Shown here in pieces: positions 27,987 to 34,729 of a stretch of DNA of 64,000 nucleotides (its first letter is position 1; each line of letters begins with the position of its first letter). Below the pieces are notes generated by a model. That model saw only the letters and a list, made by a program, of their open reading frames with translations. It did not search any database and was not told the origin of the DNA. This DNA comes from Pseudomonas viridiflava (GTDB taxonomy: Bacteria; Pseudomonadota; Gammaproteobacteria; Pseudomonadales; Pseudomonadaceae): NCBI RefSeq assembly GCF_900582625.1, contig NZ_UTIQ01000199.1, forward strand, positions 124,001-188,000, given 5' to 3'. Both the position numbers and the translations under genes were made by a program.

Positions 27987-28877
27987 ATGAAGATAGACGA
28001 TATTGATGCCTTCGTGGCCGTCATCCGAAGTCAGTCCATCAGCCAGGCCGCCGAAACCCTGCAACTCACCCAGCCGGCAATAACGCGGCGCGTGCAGAAC
28101 TTCGAAGACGACCTGGGCGCCAATCTGCTCGACCGCAACACCAAACCGCTGAAGCCGACGTCGCTGGGCATGCGCGTGTATGAGCAGTGCTTGAACGTGC
28201 AGCGCGAAATGGGCGCCTTGCGCGAGTTGGTATTAAGCGACGCCGCACCCACCGGCACCCTGCGCCTGGGCGTGCCGCAAACCATCGGCGACGTGGTGCT
28301 GCTCGATGCCCTCAGCCAGCTGAAAACGCTGTATCCCGACCTGCAGGCGCAAGTCTCGACGGGCTGGGGTAGCCATCTTCTCGGCAAAATCGAGAACGGT
28401 GAACTGGACGCCGTGGCCGCGCTGTTTCCCGCCGGCAAAGTGTTCCCGGAAGCGATGGTCGGCCGCTCGCTGGCGCGCATGAACCTGGTGGTAGTCGCGG
28501 CCAAAGGCGACGTGCGCAAACGCAGCTACAAACTCGCCGACTGCTACCAACGCGGCTGGGTGCTCAACCCCGACGGCTGCGGCTTTCGCGCCGGCCTGCA
28601 ACGGGCGCTGAGTGCGGAGGGGCTGTCACTGAAAGTGAACCTGGAAACCTTTGGCACCGAGCTGCAACTGGGCTTGATCGCCAACGGCCTGGGCTACGGT
28701 TTGGTGCCGATGCCGCTGCTGGAAAACAGCAGCCATCGGCAACGCCTGGAAATTGTGCCGGTGAGCGATTTCAAGCCGGTGATCGACCTATGGCTGGTGC
28801 ACCCGCGCTTTCTCGGCAATTTGCAGGGGCCAGTGGCGGAGTTTGGCGAGATGGTGGCCAAGCGGGTGGGGGCTTAG
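27987..28877 (+). CDS. LysR-type regulator of the thiol dioxygenase operon
   Basis: The 296-residue regulator has the LysR helix-turn-helix (FVAVIRSQSISQAAETLQLT) with QPAITRRVQNFEDDLG, and an effector domain (GTLRLGVPQTIGD). It is transcribed away from the 3-mercaptopropionate dioxygenase gene across a 108-base AT-rich gap that has a GGTATT direct repeat. This mirrors PA2601-PA2602, so control of the dioxygenase-rhodanese operon is likely; the inducer is unknown. The ribosome binding site is weak (GTGAAAAAAGA before ATG). Confidence 0.92.
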   Translation: MKIDDIDAFVAVIRSQSISQAAETLQLTQPAITRRVQNFEDDLGANLLDRNTKPLKPTSLGMRVYEQCLNVQREMGALRELVLSDAAPTGTLRLGVPQTIGDVVLLDALSQLKTLYPDLQAQVSTGWGSHLLGKIENGELDAVAALFPAGKVFPEAMVGRSLARMNLVVVAAKGDVRKRSYKLADCYQRGWVLNPDGCGFRAGLQRALSAEGLSLKVNLETFGTELQLGLIANGLGYGLVPMPLLENSSHRQRLEIVPVSDFKPVIDLWLVHPRFLGNLQGPVAEFGEMVAKRVGA

Positions 28878-28911
28878 AGGCTAGAACGAGGGTTGCAGCA
28901 ATGGCGACTCA

Positions 28912-28985
28912 AGCGGACTGCCGCCTGGCCGCTCCCACAATCGGGGAAACAGTCCCATTGTGAGCGCGAGCAGGCGGCGGTCCGT
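28912..28985. repeat. Long imperfect hairpin between convergent genes (REP doublet)
   Basis: The arm AGCGGACTGCCGCCTGGCCG at 28912 and its partner ending GCAGGCGGCGGTCCGTT form a hairpin of nearly 30 pairs with few mismatches, around a 15-base centre at about 28942-28956. It separates the LysR gene stop (28877) from the glycosyltransferase stop (28991). It looks like a REP pair (BIME type) and may end both transcripts, including the long glycogen operon. Confidence 0.75.
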
Positions 28986-28990
28986 TTTAG

Positions 28991-29656
28991 CTAAGCGGCT
29001 TGCTGCTCATACGCCAAACCGCGCAGATAATCGGCAAAACCGCCCGCCATACGTACATCCAACCGCGCGCTGGTGGTCACTTGCGGCAGTGCCGACCAGG
29101 CAATGCTCGCGCCGGTCGCTTGGAAGCGGCCGATCAACGCCACATCCTCATTGACTACCAACGGTTCAAACCCACCGGCGCGCGTATAGGCCAGCGCACT
29201 GAAGCCCAGGTTTGCACCGTGGATATGCCGATGCCCATCGCCGTTGTGATAACGAGCGCGGTACAGCGCTTGGGCCTCGTCGGGGATATCGCCCCAGTCG
29301 GCGATCTGCACGGTGCCGCACACCACATCGGTGCCCTGGCGCAGCTGCGCCACCAGCCAGTCTTCGGCCACTTCGCTGTCGGCGTCGGTGCAGGCCAGCC
29401 AGCGGGCGCCTTGGTCGAGCATCAGGCGGATGCCTTGCAGGCGCGCTTCACCGACGTTGCGGGCATCGACCGCCAGGGTCGCCACGTCGAATTGCAGGGC
29501 AATGTGCGCCGAGGCGTCGGTGCAGCTGTCGAGCACCACCAGAACGTGCACGGTTTCGCCGTTCAGCTCTGGGTGCGCGGCGGCGCGTTGCACGGCTTGC
29601 AGGCACTTACCCAGCAGGGCCTCTTCGTTGTGTACCGGGATGATTACTCCAATCAT
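28991..29656 (-). CDS. Family 2 glycosyltransferase
   Basis: The 221-residue GT-A fold enzyme starts with MIGVIIPVHNEEALLGKCL and has the metal/nucleotide-binding DxD in ACTDADSEV and the acceptor-side phrase VNEDVALIGRF. It is short, without membrane helices, so it is a soluble or peripheral transferase. It is the last gene of the four-gene overlapping cassette (acyl-CoA dehydrogenase-like, PIG-L, methyltransferase, transferase). Its donor and acceptor are unknown. Overlaps the methyltransferase stop in ATGA. Confidence 0.88.
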   Translation of the reverse strand: MIGVIIPVHNEEALLGKCLQAVQRAAAHPELNGETVHVLVVLDSCTDASAHIALQFDVATLAVDARNVGEARLQGIRLMLDQGARWLACTDADSEVAEDWLVAQLRQGTDVVCGTVQIADWGDIPDEAQALYRARYHNGDGHRHIHGANLGFSALAYTRAGGFEPLVVNEDVALIGRFQATGASIAWSALPQVTTSARLDVRMAGGFADYLRGLAYEQQAA

Positions 29657-30264
29657 GTTTCTCTCCTGATCAGGCCTTCTTGCTCAGCAACAGAGGCGGG
29701 GTTTTCGCTCCACACCTCCATCAAAAAATCCGTTTCCTGGTGCCAGACCAGGCGCGGCATGCGCAGCAGTTTGTGCAATTCGTTGTGCACTTCATCGCCG
29801 GTGTGCGGGCACCCGTCGATGGGGTGGCGCCAATGGCAGGCGACCAGCGTGCCGCCCGGTGCCAGGGCGTAGCGCATGGTGAAAATCAGTTGGGTAAGGT
29901 CGGTGCTGTCCAGGTAGTAACCCAGCTCGCTGAACACAATCAGGTCGAATTTACCGGGCGGCCATTCTTTGGGCAGCCGGCCCTGCCAGAACTGCACGTT
30001 ATGGCGCTGCCCGAGCCGGGCCCGGGCGATCTCCAAAGCGGTGGTCGAGGTGTCGCAGCACAGCAGTTGCCCGCTGCGGTTGGCCAGCCGCGCGCTCAGC
30101 TCGCCGTTGGCGCAGCCCAGCTCCAACACGCTGCGGTAGCGGTGATGGGGCAGGGCCGAGAGGGTGAGATTACGTTTGCGCCGTTCGTACCAGCGTGTGC
30201 GCATGGCCCACGGGTCGGCATCGGCGCGGAAAAGGCCTTCAAAGTAGCTATCCGCCACGCTCAT
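29653..30264 (-). CDS. SAM-dependent methyltransferase, NodS-like
   Basis: The 203-residue protein has the class I methyltransferase motif VLELGCANGELS and the acidic FDLIVFSELGYYLD. The N-terminus (YFEGLFRADADPWAMRTRWY) is characteristic of the NodS-like family; rhizobial NodS N-methylates deacetylated chito-oligosaccharide. The ATG at 30264 lies 10 bases after the PIG-L stop and has GAGGGG upstream. Acting right after a PIG-L deacetylase gene suggests methylation of a freed amine; this is inference. Confidence 0.87.
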   Translation of the reverse strand: MSVADSYFEGLFRADADPWAMRTRWYERRKRNLTLSALPHHRYRSVLELGCANGELSARLANRSGQLLCCDTSTTALEIARARLGQRHNVQFWQGRLPKEWPPGKFDLIVFSELGYYLDSTDLTQLIFTMRYALAPGGTLVACHWRHPIDGCPHTGDEVHNELHKLLRMPRLVWHQETDFLMEVWSENPASVAEQEGLIRRET

Positions 30265-30274
30265 GACGCGCCCC

Positions 30275-31039
30275 TCAAACAAAGATCAACTCGAACGGCT
30301 GCTGCAAGCGCTCCACGGCGCAGGCAGGCAATACGGGTGGCAAATCAGCCTGCGGGTCGGCGTGAATCTGACTGGCAAAGGCTTGAATGGCGTGGCGTTT
30401 GCGCGCCTGCGTCCAGGTGTCCAGAGGCAGCTTGCGGGCACGTTCCCAAGGAATTCGTGCGTCTTCAGGATGGGCCCAGTGCCAGGCCCAGATCGGAATT
30501 TCCTTGACCGGCACGTCGAGGCGTTCAGCAGCCTGCAAACACGCGGCAGCGGTGGCTTCGTGGTCGCTATGGCCGTCTTCGCGCCAAGTGGTAAACAGCA
30601 CGTCGGTGGGCAGCAGGTAACCGAGCAGAAACTGCGTCAGGTCGTGCTGGAACAGGTGAACTTGGGTATCGGGCAGCCCGGCATGCAGCCATTTGTATTG
30701 GCTTTGGTCCAGGCCAAGGCGGCGCAGCGCCTGTGCGCTTTCCAGCGGGCGGGCGATGCTCAGGCGTTGCGGCGTCCAGTAATGCGAGCCCAGGTTGCTC
30801 GCCGTGCCAGCGGTAACGGAAACCAGCAATACCGGAATATGGCGCGCCGCCAACTGTTGCAGCAGGCCGCCGCAGCCCAGGACTTCATCGTCCGGGTGTG
30901 GCGCGACGATGACGGCGCGCGACCCCACCGGCATCAGTTCGTCGATGCTGATCGGGGCGACATCCGCAAGGCGCCGGGACTGGTTCCAGGCGTGTAAGGG
31001 CGTACCGATAAGCTGGCTATTGATCAGGTTGGGCTTCAT
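30275..31039 (-). CDS. PIG-L family deacetylase
   Basis: The 254-residue zinc enzyme carries the family motif APHPDDE (residues 46-52; His and two Asp bind or position zinc) and the second site GHSDHEA. Family members remove an N-acetyl from GlcNAc-linked substrates (GlcNAc-PI, mycothiol and bacillithiol precursors, teicoplanin). No signal peptide is present, so it works in the cytoplasm. Its start overlaps the stop of the acyl-CoA dehydrogenase-like gene (ATGA). Confidence 0.9.
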   Translation of the reverse strand: MKPNLINSQLIGTPLHAWNQSRRLADVAPISIDELMPVGSRAVIVAPHPDDEVLGCGGLLQQLAARHIPVLLVSVTAGTASNLGSHYWTPQRLSIARPLESAQALRRLGLDQSQYKWLHAGLPDTQVHLFQHDLTQFLLGYLLPTDVLFTTWREDGHSDHEATAAACLQAAERLDVPVKEIPIWAWHWAHPEDARIPWERARKLPLDTWTQARKRHAIQAFASQIHADPQADLPPVLPACAVERLQQPFELIFV

Positions 31040-32073
31040 ATCATCCAGCTTCCTTCTGGTTCATCTGCAACCCGCTCACCCTGAGCGGCGAGGTCGCGTT
31101 CTGCATGGCTCTGTCTCAGATAGACAGGCAGGTCTGCCAGCAGTTGGGCAAATTTTTCATCCAGACAATAAGGCGCTGCGCCAAGCGCTCGGCCGACATG
31201 CTCCAGCGCCTGGTTGGCGGCCCACTCGCACAGGCTGCGCAAGCGCCGCGCCAGGTGTTCGGCGTTGGCGTAGGGGTTGTCGTCGACCCACTGGGCGCCG
31301 GCTCGCAAGCCGTCGGCAGCGGCGCTAAGCGCGGTGTCCAGCGCGCCCAAGTGCGCCAATGCATGGGGTTCGGCATGGGCGTGGCAATGGCGGCGCAACG
31401 CTTCGCCCACCGCCTGCGCCGCGCCAAACCAGCACGCGGCGATACCGGCGCCGCCTTGCCAGAAACCCGGACGCTGCAAATAGGCGCCTGGAGGCCCGAT
31501 GCAATGCCCGCGCGCCTGTTCGAAGTTCACCGCCACACTGGCGGTGGCCGCCATGCCGACGGCGTGCCAACCCTCGTCCAGCACGGTGACGCCTGGCTGT
31601 TGCAGGGAAACGGCGACTAGCTGCTGTTGCCCTTCTTCGTCCCAGCAGGTGAGCAGCGCGTGACTAATTTGCGTAGCGCCGGAGCACCACGCTTTGCGCC
31701 CGTCCAGGCGAACATCTTGAGCGGAGGTGCGCGAGTTGATATGCACTTTTGCCTGCGGCGGTTCTGCGGCCCACATGCCCCAGGTGCTGTCGGCGGGCAT
31801 GGCGTAGCGCGCGGCTTCGTCCACGCAATCGACCTCGGCCAGAATGGCCAAGGCGTCGGTGTGTCCTTCGTAGAGTTTGCACAGGCTCAGATCAGTCGCC
31901 GCGACGCTGGCCAAACCGCGCCAGCGGTGCAACGTGGCGCCGCTGGCGGGATAGGGAAGGCGGTCGAGGCCTTCGTTGACCAACTGTTTGAGCACCTGGC
32001 CCGGTTGTCGAACCGGGCAGGTGAGGGCGGCGAGAAACGCCTGCAGGTCGGCGTCGCTGTAGTGACGTTCCAT
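31036..32073 (-). CDS. Acyl-CoA dehydrogenase-like protein
   Basis: The 345-residue product resembles the acyl-CoA dehydrogenase family in having LDGRKAWCSGATQISHAL, the beta-domain signature, and a C-terminal four-helix part (EHLARRLRSLCEWAANQALE). It is shorter than usual (about 380-400) and I cannot place the catalytic Glu, so activity is uncertain. It heads the four-gene cassette and starts 26 bases after glgX, with GGAGA before the ATG at 32073. The longer open frame to 32223 lies within glgX and is not used. Confidence 0.8.
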   Translation of the reverse strand: MERHYSDADLQAFLAALTCPVRQPGQVLKQLVNEGLDRLPYPASGATLHRWRGLASVAATDLSLCKLYEGHTDALAILAEVDCVDEAARYAMPADSTWGMWAAEPPQAKVHINSRTSAQDVRLDGRKAWCSGATQISHALLTCWDEEGQQQLVAVSLQQPGVTVLDEGWHAVGMAATASVAVNFEQARGHCIGPPGAYLQRPGFWQGGAGIAACWFGAAQAVGEALRRHCHAHAEPHALAHLGALDTALSAAADGLRAGAQWVDDNPYANAEHLARRLRSLCEWAANQALEHVGRALGAAPYCLDEKFAQLLADLPVYLRQSHAERDLAAQGERVADEPEGSWMI

Positions 32074-32099
32074 GCGGCGGTCTCCGTTGAGGGCCAGCG

Positions 32100-34265
32100 T
32101 TACGCGTTGGCGTCGCGCTGCAGCTCGAACAACAACAGTGAACGGCTGGTGACGGTGAACTCGTCGCCAAACTCGAACACTTCGTGGCTGTGGTCTTCGG
32201 GACGATTGCTGTCCAACAAGCACTTCCAGTTCATGCCCTGGGCGACTTCCGGCAGGGTGAAGTTGACCACGTCATGGTGCGAGTTGAGCACTAGCAGCAA
32301 GGTCGCGTCAGCGCCTTTGCGGCGGATGCCGGTGGGTTGCGCGCGGCCGTCCATGAGCATGCCCAGGCAGCGGGCATGAGGGTCTTGCCACTGCTCTTCA
32401 GTCATCTCGTTGCCACAGGGCGACAGCCAGGTGACGTCCTTGACCCCGAGTTCCTCGTTGTACTGGCCAACCAGGAAGCGGCCACGACGCAGGATCGGGA
32501 AGGCTTTGCGCAGGCTGATGACCCGTCGCGTGAACTCCATCAGGCTGCGGCCTTCGTCGTCCAGCTCCCAATCCACCCAGCCGATCTCGTTGTCTTGGCA
32601 ATACACGTTGTTGTTGCCGCCCTGGGTGCGACTGAATTCGTCGCCGGCCACCAGCATCGGTGTGCCTTGGGACAGCAGCAACGTCGCCAGCATGTTGCGC
32701 ATCTGGCGCAGGCGCAGGGTGCGAATTTCCGGATCGTCGGTCGGGCCTTCGGCGCCGTGGTTCCACGAGATGTTGTTGTCGCTGCCGTCGCGGTTGTCTT
32801 CACCGTTGGCGTCGTTGTGTTTGTGGTCGTACGACACCACGTCGCGCAGGGTGAAACCGTCGTGGGCGGTGATGAAGTTCACCGAGGCAAACGGGCGGCG
32901 GCCGCGTTGGTTGAACAAGTCCCCGGACGCTGTCAGGCGGCTTGCCAGTTCGGCGACTTGGCCTTCGTCGCCGCGCCAGAACGCGCGCACGTTGTCACGG
33001 AAGCGGTCGTTCCACTCGGCCCAGCCCGGCGGGAAGCCGCCGACCTGATAGCCGCCGGGGCCGCAGTCCCACGGCTCGGCGATGAGTTTGGTTTTGCTCA
33101 GCACCGGGTCCTGGCGGCAGGCGACGAGGAAGCTGTGGCGCTCGTCAAAACCGTCCGCGTAGCGGCCGAGAATAGTTGCCAGGTCGAAGCGGAAACCGTC
33201 CACGCGCATTTCCGTGGCCCAGTAGCGCAGCGAGTCGGTGACCATTTGCAGCACGCACGGGTGGCTCAGGTCCAGCGTATTGCCGGTGCCGGAATCGTTG
33301 ATGTAATGGCGTTTATCGCTGGGCAGCAGGCGGTAGTAACTGGCGTTGTCGATGCCGCGCATGCTCAGGGTCGGGCCCATCTCGTTGCCCTCGGCCGTGT
33401 GGTTGTAAACCACGTCGAGCAGCACTTCCAAACCCGCGTCGTGCAGGTGGGCGACCATTTCTTTGAATTCGTTGATATGTCCGCTCGCCGAGTAGCCGGC
33501 GTGGGGCGCGAAGAAGGCGATGGTGTTGTAGCCCCAATAGTTGTTCATGCCTTTTTCGAGCAGGTGTTTGTCGTCGACAAACCCGTGCACGGGCAGCAAC
33601 TCGATGGTGGAAACGCCGAGCTTTTTGATGTGCTGGAGCAGGTCCGGGTTCATCAGCCCGGCGTAAGTGCCACGCAGGTTTTCGGCCACGGCGGGGTGAC
33701 GCATGCTGGTGCCGCGCACGTGGGCTTCGTAAATGATGGTGCTGTCCCACGGCACGCGCACGTGGGGACGCTCGCCCCAGGTGAAGGCCGGGTCGATGAC
33801 TTTGCTTTTCGGCACGAATTTGGCGCTGTCGCGCTTATCGAAGCTGAGGTCGGCGTCTTTGTGGCCGATGGTGTAGCCGAACAGCGCTTCAGACCATTTC
33901 AGCTTGCCGACCAGCTGTTTAGCGTAGGGGTCGATCAGCAATTTATTGGGGTTGAAACGGTGCCCGGCCGAGGGCTCATACGGGCCGTATACGCGGTAGC
34001 CGTAAATTTGCCCGGGGTGCGCGTCGGGCAGGTAGCCGTGCCAGATTTCGTCGGTGTATTCAGGCAGCACGATCCGTTCAAGCTCGGTTTCACCAGTGCT
34101 GTCGAACAGGCACAGCTCCACTTTCGTGGCATGGGCGGAGAACAGCGCAAAGTTGACGCCGAGGCCATCCCAGGTTGCGCCCAGGGGGAACGGATGGCCT
34201 TCAGAAATGCGCGATTGCCGCACGACTTGCGGCGCCCCAGTGGGCGATTTATGCGGCTTGGTCAT
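32100..34265 (-). CDS. glgX: Glycogen debranching enzyme GlgX
   Basis: The 721-residue GH13 enzyme hydrolyses alpha-1,6 branches of limit-dextrins in glycogen. An N-terminal CBM48 precedes the barrel (LGATWDGLGVNFALFSAHAT). The GH13 motifs are DVVYNHTAEGN, DGFRFDLA (nucleophile Asp), LIAEPWD (acid Glu) and FITAHDGF (Asp). The length agrees with bacterial GlgX/TreX. Linear chains released feed TreY. It follows the DUF2934 gene by 68 bases; AAGGAA lies upstream of the ATG. Confidence 0.96.
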   Translation of the reverse strand: MTKPHKSPTGAPQVVRQSRISEGHPFPLGATWDGLGVNFALFSAHATKVELCLFDSTGETELERIVLPEYTDEIWHGYLPDAHPGQIYGYRVYGPYEPSAGHRFNPNKLLIDPYAKQLVGKLKWSEALFGYTIGHKDADLSFDKRDSAKFVPKSKVIDPAFTWGERPHVRVPWDSTIIYEAHVRGTSMRHPAVAENLRGTYAGLMNPDLLQHIKKLGVSTIELLPVHGFVDDKHLLEKGMNNYWGYNTIAFFAPHAGYSASGHINEFKEMVAHLHDAGLEVLLDVVYNHTAEGNEMGPTLSMRGIDNASYYRLLPSDKRHYINDSGTGNTLDLSHPCVLQMVTDSLRYWATEMRVDGFRFDLATILGRYADGFDERHSFLVACRQDPVLSKTKLIAEPWDCGPGGYQVGGFPPGWAEWNDRFRDNVRAFWRGDEGQVAELASRLTASGDLFNQRGRRPFASVNFITAHDGFTLRDVVSYDHKHNDANGEDNRDGSDNNISWNHGAEGPTDDPEIRTLRLRQMRNMLATLLLSQGTPMLVAGDEFSRTQGGNNNVYCQDNEIGWVDWELDDEGRSLMEFTRRVISLRKAFPILRRGRFLVGQYNEELGVKDVTWLSPCGNEMTEEQWQDPHARCLGMLMDGRAQPTGIRRKGADATLLLVLNSHHDVVNFTLPEVAQGMNWKCLLDSNRPEDHSHEVFEFGDEFTVTSRSLLLFELQRDANA

Positions 34266-34333
34266 TGGTGATGATTCCTTCGATTCAACATTGAATTCCG
34301 ATAACGATCACTTCACGCCGACTAGCCTGTGAT

Positions 34334-34729
34334 TCAGGCCTTAGGCGGTTTGGCGGCCGGTTTTTTTGCCGCGGCTGGTTTGCTGGCAGCCGGTTTAGCG
34401 GGCTTGCTGTCAGTAGATTTGGCTGGCGCAGCGGCTTTCGGTTCAGGTGATTTTTCGGCGGTTTTTTTCGCCGCAGGCTTTGCTGGCTTGGCTTCCAGCA
34501 ACGCTGGTTTTTCAGCCTTGGCGGCCGGTTTTTTCGCCGCTGGAATCGCCGGGTTCGGCGCCGGCAAGGTTTTACCTTTGACCGTTTTCTTCGCGGCCGG
34601 CACGCCGGCTTCGGAGGCGGCCAGCTTCAGCGCCATTTGCCAATGGCGTTCGGCTTGGCCTTCGGGTTTGCCTTCCGATTCCCAGATTTGGAATGCGAAT
34701 TCACTAACGCGTTTTTCGTCGATGCTCAT
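34334..34729 (-). CDS. DUF2934 protein with a Lys/Ala/Pro-rich tail
   Basis: The 131-residue protein has a conserved N-terminal helix-rich DUF2934 domain (VSEFAFQIWESEGKPEGQAE to residue 40) followed by about 85 residues of Ala, Lys and Pro repeats (for example AAKKPAAK and PAKPAAKK) like histone H1 tails or AlgP. The tail is presumably disordered and strongly basic. The start overlaps the treY stop (ATGA), so it is translated with the trehalose genes. DUF2934 genes are regular members of glycogen/trehalose operons in Pseudomonas; the function is unknown. Confidence 0.88.
   Translation of the reverse strand: MSIDEKRVSEFAFQIWESEGKPEGQAERHWQMALKLAASEAGVPAAKKTVKGKTLPAPNPAIPAAKKPAAKAEKPALLEAKPAKPAAKKTAEKSPEPKAAAPAKSTDSKPAKPAASKPAAAKKPAAKPPKA

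Noticed and set aside
32337..34271. A 644-codon open frame on the plus strand
   Set aside because: Antisense to glgX, whose four GH13 motifs are intact. The translation is of low complexity (His, Val, Gly, Ala) and matches no family.
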